NCBI GenBank assembly: GCA_013288335.1
Contig: JABDCC010000001.1
Coordinates: 40,054 to 104,053 of the forward strand
Reading direction: 5' to 3'
DNA from: Alphaproteobacteria bacterium
GTDB taxonomy: Bacteria; Pseudomonadota; Alphaproteobacteria; Rickettsiales; JABCZZ01
Length of the DNA stretch: 64,000 nt
How positions within the stretch are numbered: position 1 is the first letter of the stretch; each line of letters begins with the position of its first letter. Positions 52,895 through 60,316 of the stretch are shown here, in pieces. The notes beneath the pieces were generated by a model. It ran no database searches. It was not told the DNA's origin and worked only from the letters and a program-made list of their open reading frames with translations. The translations under genes were made by a program, and so were the position numbers.

Positions 52895-53548
52895 CTATTT
52901 CTTTTCACCAAGGCTTGCAAATAATGCGTCGACCTGCTCCTGCGAGGGCGCAAGGCCGGAGTGTTGTGGACCATTTAATAATTCTGCATCGCTTAATGGT
53001 TTATCCGTCTTAGGCGCTTCTATATGTTCAGCGCTGCTGTTGAATAATTTATTAAGTTTGTCGACGCCTTCCTCAATAGTATTGAGTAATTTAATAACTT
53101 TATTGATTCTCTGACCATTGAGATCCTGAAAATTACATGCTTCATAGATGCGATTTGTTGCATCCATAATTTGTTTCTCTTTTTCACCACCAAGTCCCGC
53201 TGCTGCTCCCTGAATAGCGTCGGCAGCGTCCATAATATTATGGCTTGCCACTTCCGTTGCTTTAATAACCTCATCCAGATGTTGCGAAGCATCGGTAATT
53301 ACCGCCTCTGATTTATCGTTGCTGGAGATAACAAAGATTTCTTTCTTTGCGGTGGCAATATATTGTGCAAGTCGCGCAATTTCCTGATGCATAAACTGGT
53401 CTGCTTCAGTTGCAGTAGGGTGCAGCGATGAAGCCATCTGCATAAAAATACCACCGACATCTCCCAGTGAAACATTGCCTTTTTGTTCCTTAAGCTGGAC
53501 AAGGCTCTTTAGTAATGCATCGCCTACCTTATTCTGTATATCATGCAT
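52895..53548 (-). CDS. cheZ: CheY-P phosphatase CheZ
   Basis: 217-residue long helical hairpin protein. The signature YEACNFQDLNGQRINKVIKLL contains the catalytic Gln that attacks the CheY phosphate (family DxxxQ region), and the C-terminus SQEQVDALFASLGEKK matches the CheY-binding tail of CheZ. It lies between cheY and the DUF2336 gene. Its presence implies CheY-P dephosphorylation by CheZ rather than by a phosphate sink. Confidence 0.86.
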   Translation of the reverse strand: MHDIQNKVGDALLKSLVQLKEQKGNVSLGDVGGIFMQMASSLHPTATEADQFMHQEIARLAQYIATAKKEIFVISSNDKSEAVITDASQHLDEVIKATEVASHNIMDAADAIQGAAAGLGGEKEKQIMDATNRIYEACNFQDLNGQRINKVIKLLNTIEEGVDKLNKLFNSSAEHIEAPKTDKPLSDAELLNGPQHSGLAPSQEQVDALFASLGEKK

Positions 53549-53579
53549 TTATTAGCTTCCTTAATATGTTGATATATTA

Positions 53580-53966
53580 CTAGAATGCACCGATGACGCT
53601 GACTATTTTAGATTTTAGTGTATCTACAGAAAATGGTTTAACGATGTAGTTGCTGACTCCGGCTTGCTTCGCAGCGATGATATTTTCGGGCTTGCTTTCT
53701 GCGGTAACCAGAATGAAAGGCATGTCTTTGGTTTTAGCATCGGCGCGCACATGTTTGAGCAAATCAAAGCCTGTCATCGGCTCCATATTCCAATCGGAGA
53801 TAATCATGTCGATTTGTTTTTCCTGCAATTTTTCTATCGCCTCTTTGCCATTTGCGGCTTCGTCGAGATTGGTGAAGCCGAGTTGAGTAAGCAGGTTGCG
53901 GACGATTCGGCGCATGGTGCTATAATCATCGACGATTAAAATAGACATGGCTTTGTTTACTGTCAT
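53580..53966 (-). CDS. cheY: Chemotaxis response regulator CheY
   Basis: 128-residue single-domain receiver. SILIVDDYSTMRRIVRNLL gives the acidic pair, DMIISDWNMEPMTGFDLL the phospho-Asp, ILVTAE the switch Thr, and YIVKPFS the Lys. The Trp-Asn-Met segment and GFTNLDEAANGKEAIEKL are close to enterobacterial CheY, which binds the flagellar motor switch. First gene of the cheY-cheZ-DUF2336 operon, with a 31-base gap to cheZ. Confidence 0.92.
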   Translation of the reverse strand: MTVNKAMSILIVDDYSTMRRIVRNLLTQLGFTNLDEAANGKEAIEKLQEKQIDMIISDWNMEPMTGFDLLKHVRADAKTKDMPFILVTAESKPENIIAAKQAGVSNYIVKPFSVDTLKSKIVSVIGAF

Positions 53967-54309
53967 AAAAGATCCATAATTAAATAATTACACATTGTCG
54001 CGAGAGTATATTAAGGCTAAGTTTAGAGTGAATCAGCAATAATTATTAGCAAATATATTATAAAATTATAATTTTATATTTTAACTGGCAAATATATTAC
54101 ATTGTATTTTAACTTAAAATTAATCTTTTTCATATAAGAATTGGGATACTGCCAGCAAATCAGCCAATTTAGGATTAATCATGCAAATCTATAACTCTGA
54201 CAGCCTGTGCGGTAATGGGACAAGCGAAATTCTACGTTCCTTGACAGTGAGCCCGTCAAACTGGTTAATCAATAGGAATATTTCTGTTCTGTGAGGGAAG
54301 AGGTCAGTC
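53967..54309. promoter_or_regulatory. 343-bp intergenic region between the two cheY genes
   Basis: Very AT-rich. GCAAATATATTA occurs twice (54049-54060 and 54088-54099), each followed by TATTTTAACT (54077-54086 and 54105-54114). A TTAA-N7-TTAA motif lies at 54109-54123. On the plus strand TTGACA (54241-54246), 17 bases and GTTAAT form a promoter for the second cheY. A 37-codon ORF at 54181 is not supported. Confidence 0.5.
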
Positions 54310-54675
54310 ATGCCCAGCTGTTTAATCGTTGATGATTCGAAATTAGTGCGCAAATTAGCACGACGTATGATCGAACCTATGGGGTTTGCCATCGAAGAAG
54401 CCGAAGATGGGGTCGATGCGCTTTCCAAATGCCAGCAACTGATACCGGATTTTATTTTGCTAGACTGGTATATGCCAAATATGAACGGGCTTGAATTTAT
54501 TAAAGCTTTTCGCGCGTTGCCGGGAACGGATGCAACCAAAGTGATGTTTTGCACTACGGAAAACAATCCTGATCTCATCATGCAGGCCATTACTGCCGGT
54601 GCCAGTGAATATGTGATGAAACCATTCGATGAAGAAATACTGAAAACAAAAATGTCGCAAATCGGTTTGCTGTAA
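54310..54675 (+). CDS. Single-domain response regulator (CheY-like)
   Basis: 121-residue receiver: CLIVDDSKLVRKLARRMI, FILLDWYMPNMNGLEF with the phospho-Asp, FCTTENN and YVMKPFDEE with the conserved Lys. It resembles the alphaproteobacterial CheY that precedes cheB and cheR. Paired with the upstream-strand CheY it gives two CheY proteins in one locus, one possibly a phosphate sink or alternative output. It is followed by cheB after 15 bases. Confidence 0.9.
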   Translation: MPSCLIVDDSKLVRKLARRMIEPMGFAIEEAEDGVDALSKCQQLIPDFILLDWYMPNMNGLEFIKAFRALPGTDATKVMFCTTENNPDLIMQAITAGASEYVMKPFDEEILKTKMSQIGLL

Positions 54676-54690
54676 ACAGAGGATACTTAA

Positions 54691-55773
54691 ATGACTATTG
54701 GGGTGTTACTGGTAGACGACTCGGCGGTAGTGCGTGGTTTGATCACGCGCGCACTGAGTGCGGATAGCAACATCCGCATATTAGGCAGTGCATTTAATGG
54801 CGCTGTGGCAATTCCTTTGGTCAAGCAATACCAGCCCGACATCATCATTCTAGATATCGAAATGCCGGAGATGGATGGCATAACCGCTTTACCAAAGCTT
54901 ATTGAAGCGGCACCCAAGGCGAAAATAATCATGGCCTCTACGCTTACCTTGCGTAACGCCGATATCAGTCTTCGTGCTCTTGAATTAGGTGCATCCGATT
55001 ATGTAGCCAAACCGACGGCACGTGATGGTACAGAGTTGGAGAAATTTTACCGTGAGTTGCTGGAAAAAATATATGCACTTACTGGACATACAAAATTACA
55101 AGCAATTGCTTCTCCTTCTGCTGCCGCTCAGATATCTCCTGCATTATTTTCCTCAAAACCCATAACATTATTACCCAACACGCCTTTTACCAGGCCCATT
55201 AGGGCTGTGGCGATCGCGTGTTCTACCGGTGGTCCTCAGGCGTTAGTGACATTATTTACCGCATTAAGAGGACACTTAAAAAATATCCCGATTTTTATTA
55301 CGCAGCATATGCCACCCACTTTTACAACCATACTAGCGCAGAATATTTCCAAAGTTGGTGAACGCCCATGCAAGGAAGGTATGGATGGAGAATTAGTTGC
55401 CGCAGGGCAGACTTATATTGCGCCGGGTAATTTTCATATGGTTGCAGAAAGAAAAAATAATTCTGTTGTTATTCATACCAACCAAGAGCCACCTGAAAAT
55501 TTCTGTAGGCCGGCAGCCGATCCAATGCTTCGGAGTTTAAGTGCAGTGTACGGTGCGGAATTGCTGGTAGTGGTAATGACAGGTATGGGATCAGACGGGT
55601 TGGAAGGCGCAAAAATAGCAGTGAGTAATGCTGCCAGTGTAGTTGCTCAGGATGAAGCATCCAGTGTTGTCTGGGGAATGCCAGGTGCGGTGGCCACCAA
55701 TGGATTATGCCGCGCGGTTTTGCCATTAAAAGAAATTGCACCTTATCTTATCAGGACCATAGCAAATGCGTAG
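54691..55773 (+). CDS. cheB: Chemotaxis protein-glutamate methylesterase CheB
   Basis: 360-residue response regulator-esterase that demethylates and deamidates receptors. The receiver domain has VLLVDDSAVVRGLITRAL and IIILDIEMPEMDGITALP with the phospho-Asp; after a linker the catalytic domain has AIACSTGGPQALVTLF (catalytic Ser), ITQHMPPTFT (His) and MTGMGSDGLEGA (Asp). It overlaps cheR by eight bases. A GAGG ribosome site precedes the ATG. Confidence 0.95.
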   Translation: MTIGVLLVDDSAVVRGLITRALSADSNIRILGSAFNGAVAIPLVKQYQPDIIILDIEMPEMDGITALPKLIEAAPKAKIIMASTLTLRNADISLRALELGASDYVAKPTARDGTELEKFYRELLEKIYALTGHTKLQAIASPSAAAQISPALFSSKPITLLPNTPFTRPIRAVAIACSTGGPQALVTLFTALRGHLKNIPIFITQHMPPTFTTILAQNISKVGERPCKEGMDGELVAAGQTYIAPGNFHMVAERKNNSVVIHTNQEPPENFCRPAADPMLRSLSAVYGAELLVVVMTGMGSDGLEGAKIAVSNAASVVAQDEASSVVWGMPGAVATNGLCRAVLPLKEIAPYLIRTIANA

Positions 55774-56572
55774 TGATGAACTTGATTTTATTATAAAACT
55801 ATTGATGGATCGCTCTGGTCTTGCGCTGACGGCGGAGAAAGAATATCTCATTGAAAGCAGGTTGCTGCCTATTGCGCGCGCTCAGGCTTGCAAAGATCTT
55901 TCTGAATTGATTGTATTATTGCGAACCCGTCCAACGGAAGCGCTGCTGACGGAAGTCACTGAAGCGATGACAACGAATGAGACGTATTTCTTTCGCGATG
56001 GCAAGCCATTTGAGCAACTTAAAACGACTATTCTGCCACAATTGCGTGTAAATGCCGGGATACGGCGTAATTTGCGTATCTGGAGTGCCGCTTGCTCTAA
56101 CGGTCAGGAGCCTTATACGACTGCTATGATCATCCGTGAAGAAAATTTGCCCGAATGGAAATATGAGATACTCGCAACCGACCTGGCAGACAAAGTAATT
56201 AAGAAATCGCAGCAGGGTATATATTCGCAGTTTGAAGTGCAACGGGGGATGCCCATTCAGTTTCTGCTTAAATATTTCAAGCAGAACGAGGAATCCAACT
56301 GGCAGATAAAGGACGAATTGCGTTCTATGATCCAGTTTCGTATTCAGAATCTGCTCAAGGATTATAATTCTCTGGGCAGATTTGATCTTATTTTCTGTCG
56401 GAATGTATTGATTTATTTTAACGATGCGACCAAAGCCAAAGTAATAGAAAATATGTGCAACATCATACAGCCCAAAGGGTTTTTATGCTTAGGCAGCACG
56501 GAAGCAATTATTGGCAATAAAGAACGCCTTGTTGAAGTGGAAGGTTGTCGCGGCTTTTATCAATTGAGGTAA
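55766..56572 (+). CDS. cheR: Chemotaxis protein-glutamate methyltransferase CheR
   Basis: 268-residue SAM-dependent methyltransferase. The N-terminal helical domain includes LIESRLLPIARAQACKDL and TEAMTTNETYFFRDGKPFEQL; the SAM fold has RIWSAACSNGQEPYTTAMII, EILATDLADKVI and FDLIFCRNVLIYFN, all family motifs. No TPR or pentapeptide-binding extension is present. CheA and CheW are not in the window, so the adaptation genes here serve receptors and kinase encoded elsewhere. Confidence 0.95.
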   Translation: MRSDELDFIIKLLMDRSGLALTAEKEYLIESRLLPIARAQACKDLSELIVLLRTRPTEALLTEVTEAMTTNETYFFRDGKPFEQLKTTILPQLRVNAGIRRNLRIWSAACSNGQEPYTTAMIIREENLPEWKYEILATDLADKVIKKSQQGIYSQFEVQRGMPIQFLLKYFKQNEESNWQIKDELRSMIQFRIQNLLKDYNSLGRFDLIFCRNVLIYFNDATKAKVIENMCNIIQPKGFLCLGSTEAIIGNKERLVEVEGCRGFYQLR

Positions 56573-56596
56573 AGATCGCAAGAAACGGATAGTATT

Positions 56597-56626
56597 TGCG
56601 AATAATTTTGCGGTAATATATTCGCA
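56597..56626. promoter_or_regulatory. Inverted repeat over the ada-like start
   Basis: TGCGAATA (56597-56604) and TATTCGCA (56619-56626) are 8-base perfect arms; the second reaches the first base of the start codon. Direct repeats TTTGCG occur at 56595 and 56607. A TAATAT at 56614-56619 and the absence of a ribosome site suggest a near-leaderless transcript. Autoregulation is inferred. Confidence 0.45.
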
Positions 56627-57486
56627 TGACACAAACCAATCCCACATTTGAAGTGAGCCTCATGCGCGAGATTTGCCATTATATTGAGGCTAATCTTGAT
56701 AAGCGCTTAACGCTTGCGGAACTCAGCAAACAAGCACATTTGAGTCCCCCGCATTTTCAACGCAGGTTTAAAGCGGTGATTGGTGTTTCACCAAAAGAAT
56801 ATATTGCATCCTGTCGTATAAAAAAATTTAAAAACAGTTTAAAAAATAACAATTCAGTAACCGATGCAATTTACGATGGCGGTTTTGGATCCAGCAGTCG
56901 TGTATATAGCAAAATTGATTCAAAGCTCGGCATGACGCCCAGACAATACAAAGAGCAAGGCAGGCGGATTACTATTTCTTATGGGTTTGGAGAAACCCCT
57001 TACGGTACGGTGCTTATTGCTGCCACGGATCGCGGCATTTGTTTTATCCAGTTCAGGGAGTCACAAGAAACCTTGCTTGAAAATTTACAGGCCGAATTTA
57101 AAAATGCAGCACTTGTTCCTATGCGAAAAGAATCCAAAGAGCAGTTTGCTTTGTGGATAAAGGCACTTTGCGCGTATTTAAAAGGGAAACCCGGATCGCT
57201 CGATTTGCCGCTGGATATAAAGGGCACTGCATTTCAGATTAAGGTCTGGAAATATTTGCAAAAGATTCCTTATGGAAAAGTTGAGTCGTATGCGGAAGTT
57301 GCAAAAGGTATCGGCAATAAAAAAGCTTACCGTGCGGTTGCTAATGCTTGTGCCAATAATAAAATCGCTATCGTGATACCTTGCCATCGTGTGATTCGCG
57401 GCAATGGCGAGTTGGCAGGATTTCGCTGGGGCGGGGTGGAAGTGAAGAAGAAATTATTGGAATTGGAGAATTCTGAGCTTTCTTAA
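56626..57486 (+). CDS. AraC-type regulator fused to O6-methylguanine-DNA methyltransferase (Ada-like)
   Basis: 286 residues. The N-terminal half (about 8-105) is an AraC/XylS double helix-turn-helix (LTLAELSKQAHLSPPHFQRRFKAVIGVSPKEY and MTPRQYKEQGR). The C-terminal half is a methyltransferase: YGKVESYAEVAKGIGNKKAYRAVANACANN and the active-site VIPCHRVIRGNGELAGFRWG, where the Cys takes methyl from O6-methylguanine. The N-terminal Ada zinc domain (four Cys that repair phosphotriesters and switch activation) is missing, so it cannot be triggered in the E. coli manner. Role as adaptive repair regulator is probable. Confidence 0.9.
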   Translation: MTQTNPTFEVSLMREICHYIEANLDKRLTLAELSKQAHLSPPHFQRRFKAVIGVSPKEYIASCRIKKFKNSLKNNNSVTDAIYDGGFGSSSRVYSKIDSKLGMTPRQYKEQGRRITISYGFGETPYGTVLIAATDRGICFIQFRESQETLLENLQAEFKNAALVPMRKESKEQFALWIKALCAYLKGKPGSLDLPLDIKGTAFQIKVWKYLQKIPYGKVESYAEVAKGIGNKKAYRAVANACANNKIAIVIPCHRVIRGNGELAGFRWGGVEVKKKLLELENSELS

Positions 57487-57504
57487 GCAAAGCATTTTTT
57501 ATCC

Positions 57505-57532
57505 TTGACATGCAACCAAATAGTTGCATAAT
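57505..57532 (+). promoter_or_regulatory. arsR promoter with overlapping operator; leaderless start
   Basis: TTGACA (57505-57510), 16 bases and CATAAT (57527-57532) form the promoter. The palindrome TGCAAC-CAAATA-GTTGCA (57511-57528) fills the spacer and is the operator expected for an ArsR autorepressor. The start site falls at about 57539, the A of the ATG, and no Shine-Dalgarno sequence is present, so the mRNA is probably leaderless. Confidence 0.75.
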
Positions 57533-57538
57533 AACATT

Positions 57539-57868
57539 ATGGGTACTGATGAAGACAGGGTGTTTAAAGCTCTCGCAGATAACAGCCGCAGAAAGCTGCT
57601 CGACAGGTTGCGTAAGAAGGGTGGCTTAACTCTGGGCGAACTCTGTGAGAAGCATGATATGAGTCGTCAGGCAGTGACCAAACATCTTGTTTTACTGGAG
57701 GCAGCCAATCTTGTCGTCACAGTAAAACAGGGACGCGAGAAACTGCACTATCTCAATCCCATACCAATCAACGAAATTTATATGCGTTGGATCGGTAAGT
57801 TTGAGCAGGGTCGGATTCAAGCACTACATAATCTCAAACAAGCCTTGGAGGAGAATAATCATGACTAA
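57539..57868 (+). CDS. ArsR-family winged-helix regulator
   Basis: 109-residue repressor from the ATG at 57539 (the ORF track begins at an upstream TTG lying in the promoter). RVFKALADNSRRKLLDRLRKKGGLTLGELCEKHDMSRQAVTKHLVLLEAANLV is the complete HTH with the recognition helix SRQAVTKHLVLL, and the wing VKQGREKLHYLNP follows. No metal-binding Cys is in the usual ArsR position. It is coupled to an SRPBCC gene by eight-base overlap, a widespread two-gene unit whose regulator usually represses its own promoter. Confidence 0.9.
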   Translation: MGTDEDRVFKALADNSRRKLLDRLRKKGGLTLGELCEKHDMSRQAVTKHLVLLEAANLVVTVKQGREKLHYLNPIPINEIYMRWIGKFEQGRIQALHNLKQALEENNHD

Positions 57869-58316
57869 ATCTGAATTTGTATATGTGATTTATATTCGTA
57901 GCACGCCTGAAAAACTATGGACGGCGCTCACAAATAAAGAATTTATGAAGCAATACTGGTTTGGCATGCATTGCGAATGCGATTGGAAAGTAGGCTCATC
58001 GTGGAAATTAGCTTTCACCGATGGTCGCATTGCGGATTCTGGTGAAATTCTTGAGATTGATCCGCCCAAGCGCCTCGTTCTCAAATGGCTTAATGAATGG
58101 AAACCCGAAATGAATGCAGAGGGCTATTCATGTTGTACATTCGATATTGAGCCAATAGCAGGTGTGGTAAAATTAACGGTTACTCACTCTATCGATCGTG
58201 CTTCATCGAAATTGATCGAAGGAGTTTCCGGCGGCTGGCCGAAAATCCTCTCTAATCTCAAATCACTTCTCGAAACAGGAGCGGTCGTGATGCTCGAGAA
58301 AACAGACTGCAAATGA
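57861..58316 (+). CDS. SRPBCC (AHSA1-like) domain protein
   Basis: 151-residue START-like helix-grip fold protein. FVYVIYIRSTPEKLWTALTNKEFMKQYWFG and the following WKVGSSWKLAFTDGRIADSGEILEIDPPKRLVLKW, with a C-terminal GGWPKILSNLKSLLE, are the typical activator-of-Hsp90-ATPase-1-like pattern. Such proteins bind hydrophobic ligands in a central cavity; ligands are mostly unknown. GGAGGAG precedes the ATG at 57861 inside the end of arsR. Confidence 0.88.
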   Translation: MTKSEFVYVIYIRSTPEKLWTALTNKEFMKQYWFGMHCECDWKVGSSWKLAFTDGRIADSGEILEIDPPKRLVLKWLNEWKPEMNAEGYSCCTFDIEPIAGVVKLTVTHSIDRASSKLIEGVSGGWPKILSNLKSLLETGAVVMLEKTDCK

Positions 58317-58347
58317 CGTGCAAGTTGTGTGCTTGGAGTAAAAATGC

Positions 58348-58375
58348 TTGAAAAATACCGACCGGTATGTATATT
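58348..58375 (+). promoter_or_regulatory. tetR promoter with TetR operator O1
   Basis: TTGAAA (58348-58353), a 16-base spacer and TATATT (58370-58375). The spacer contains the palindrome ATACCG-AC-CGGTAT (58355-58368). The related half-sites recur before the efflux genes at 59053, which supports a TetR operator. Confidence 0.65.
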
Positions 58376-58407
58376 GCCGTGCAGTAAGGATTTAGAAAAT
58401 TAAAAAT

Positions 58408-59043
58408 ATGCGTCAATCATCAAAAGCACGGCCCTCAGAAACACGGGAAAAGATTCTCGACACCGCCATAGAGCTGATTTGTAACAGCACCTATGAAAGT
58501 GTTGGTATAGCGGAAATTTGTAGCCATGTGGGGGTGACGAAGGGTGGATTTTATCATTATTTTGATTCTAAATCATCCCTTTACCGTGAGGCGGCCCATC
58601 ATTACTGGGATAAATTAAAAATCGAATTAGATGCAGTTTTCTCGCTTGAGCATAATTCATTGCAGAAACTGGAAGGACTCATCGATTTTATAGTGAAAAA
58701 ACAATATGAATTGAGCACAAAGGAAAATCCGGTAAGTGGTTGTCCTTTCTTCATTTCTGGGGCGCAGTGCGGTAGTGACGAAAGTTGTGTGCAGGAAGTA
58801 GCCGAAGAATTATCCGAGAAAGCAGTGACTTATAATACCGGATTGGTAAAGAGTCTTCAGACGGATGGTGTGCTCGCAAAGCCATGTGACGTGGTGCAGG
58901 TGGCGCGGCTCATTCATCAGTTCATCAAAGGATTGCTTCTTTATTGTCGCGTGCATAATAGTCTGGATACTATAGAGACTGACTTGCGTGAGGGTTTATA
59001 CAGAATCATTGATCTTAAGCACGAATATAGAAAGAAAATCTGA
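58408..59043 (+). CDS. TetR/AcrR-family repressor of the efflux operon
   Basis: 211-residue regulator. The N-terminal HTH (about 10-58) contains TREKILDTAIELICNSTYESVGIAEICSHVGVTKGGFYHYFDSKSSLYREA, the standard TetR pattern with the YHYF recognition motif. The C-terminal ligand domain has a Cys-rich region (SGCPFFISGAQCGSDESC) reminiscent of NemR-type redox or electrophile-sensing TetR proteins. It lies directly before the RND genes with operator copies on both sides. It probably represses itself and the pump; the inducer is unknown. Confidence 0.9.
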   Translation: MRQSSKARPSETREKILDTAIELICNSTYESVGIAEICSHVGVTKGGFYHYFDSKSSLYREAAHHYWDKLKIELDAVFSLEHNSLQKLEGLIDFIVKKQYELSTKENPVSGCPFFISGAQCGSDESCVQEVAEELSEKAVTYNTGLVKSLQTDGVLAKPCDVVQVARLIHQFIKGLLLYCRVHNSLDTIETDLREGLYRIIDLKHEYRKKI

Positions 59044-59052
59044 TTGACTACC

Positions 59053-59064
59053 TACCAGTCGGTA
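59053..59064 (+). promoter_or_regulatory. Second TetR operator-like site O2
   Basis: TACC-AGTC-GGTA with right flank TGT, matching the right half of O1 (CGGTATGT). It lies between tetR and the fusion-protein gene, next to a possible -35 TTGACT at 59044-59049. It also covers the upstream ATG at 59064, so the downstream ATG is preferred. Confidence 0.55.
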
Positions 59065-59099
59065 TGTTATCGAATCTACAATTTACAGAAGAGCACAAA

Positions 59100-60293
59100 A
59101 TGTCTTACCTCACCAATGCCATCAAAAAACATAAAATAATTTCTTCTATTATTGTGGTTGCGCTGTTGTTCTGGGGCGGCCATGCGATGTATGGAAATTC
59201 TGCTCACGCATTACCTGGTGGTTCCGATCATCCCGTGCCAGTGGTTGTACAAACCATGGCAGAGCAAGAGGTGCGCACCTGGTCGGATTTTTCCGGACGC
59301 TTGCTCGCGGTTGATTACGCAGAAATTCGTCCTGAAGTAAGCGGCAAAATTACCGAGATTCATTTTGAAGATGGCCAGACCGTAAAAAAAGGTGCCACAT
59401 TATTTGTTATTGATCCGCGCCCCTACGCAGCAGAGGTTGCCAAAGCCGAGGCCAATCTTGCTACTGCAAAAACCAATGCGCAATTTGCCAGAATAGAACT
59501 CGATCGTGCAAATGGTCTTATTAAAACACAGGCGATTGCGCAGCGTGTGTACGATGAACGCGCGAATGCCGTTCGCGTAGCGAATGCTAATATCAATGAA
59601 GCCGATGCGGTATTAAAGCAGGCGCAGCTTAATCTTGAATATGCTTATGTGAGAGCGCCGATTTCAGGTCGCGTAAGCCGCGCGGAAATTACCGTGGGTA
59701 ATCTGGTACAAAGCGGACCTAATGCGCCGCTTCTGACCTCCATTGTTTCTAATGATGGAATTTATGCCGATTTTGAAGTGGATGAACCAACCTATATGCA
59801 GACGGTGCATTCGGACACTAATGGAAAAGAGCAGGAGAGCCACATACCGGTGGAACTCACTGTACAGGGTAGTGATAAGGATCGGGTTTATAAAGGCCAT
59901 ATTTCCACGTTTGATAATCATATCGATACAGCGTCTGGTACCATTCGCGCGCGCGCAAAATTTTCTAATGAAGATGGAAGTCTGGTTCCCGGCATGTTTG
60001 TGTCGGTGCGTATGGGTAGTACGAATAAAGGCAATACATTGCTGGTTTTAGAGCGTGCAATTGGAATCGATCAGAACAAAAAGTTTGTCTATGTAGTGAG
60101 TAAGGATAACAAGGTGGAGTACCGCGAAATCGCAGTGGGCAAGCAGGTGGACGATAAGCGGATTGTCCTCTCAGGACTCAATGTTGGCGATCGCGTTATT
60201 GTGGATGGGTTGCAAATGGTGCGTCCGGGCAGCGTGGTGGATGCAAAAGAACTTGCAGCGACTCAAGATGCTACGCCTGCACCTAAATCATAA
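59100..60293 (+). CDS. RND efflux periplasmic adaptor (AcrA/MexE-like)
   Basis: 397 residues from the ATG at 59100. One N-terminal membrane helix (about 12-30), then VEVRTWSDFSGRLLAVDYAEIRPEVSGKITEIHFEDGQTVKKG, the biotinyl-lipoyl half; ALNLEYAYVRAPISGRVSRAEITVGNLV, the second half after a helical hairpin; and a C-terminal beta domain (VLERAIGIDQNKKFVYVV). This is the AcrA/MexE-type adaptor. It lies between tetR and the RND gene with a 23-base gap to the pump. Confidence 0.92.
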   Translation: MSYLTNAIKKHKIISSIIVVALLFWGGHAMYGNSAHALPGGSDHPVPVVVQTMAEQEVRTWSDFSGRLLAVDYAEIRPEVSGKITEIHFEDGQTVKKGATLFVIDPRPYAAEVAKAEANLATAKTNAQFARIELDRANGLIKTQAIAQRVYDERANAVRVANANINEADAVLKQAQLNLEYAYVRAPISGRVSRAEITVGNLVQSGPNAPLLTSIVSNDGIYADFEVDEPTYMQTVHSDTNGKEQESHIPVELTVQGSDKDRVYKGHISTFDNHIDTASGTIRARAKFSNEDGSLVPGMFVSVRMGSTNKGNTLLVLERAIGIDQNKKFVYVVSKDNKVEYREIAVGKQVDDKRIVLSGLNVGDRVIVDGLQMVRPGSVVDAKELAATQDATPAPKS

Positions 60294-60316
60294 GAACTGG
60301 GATACACAGGCCTGAT

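Noticed and set aside
54181-54294. 37-codon ORF before the second cheY
   Set aside because: No ribosome site, no similarity, and the cheY promoter lies within it.
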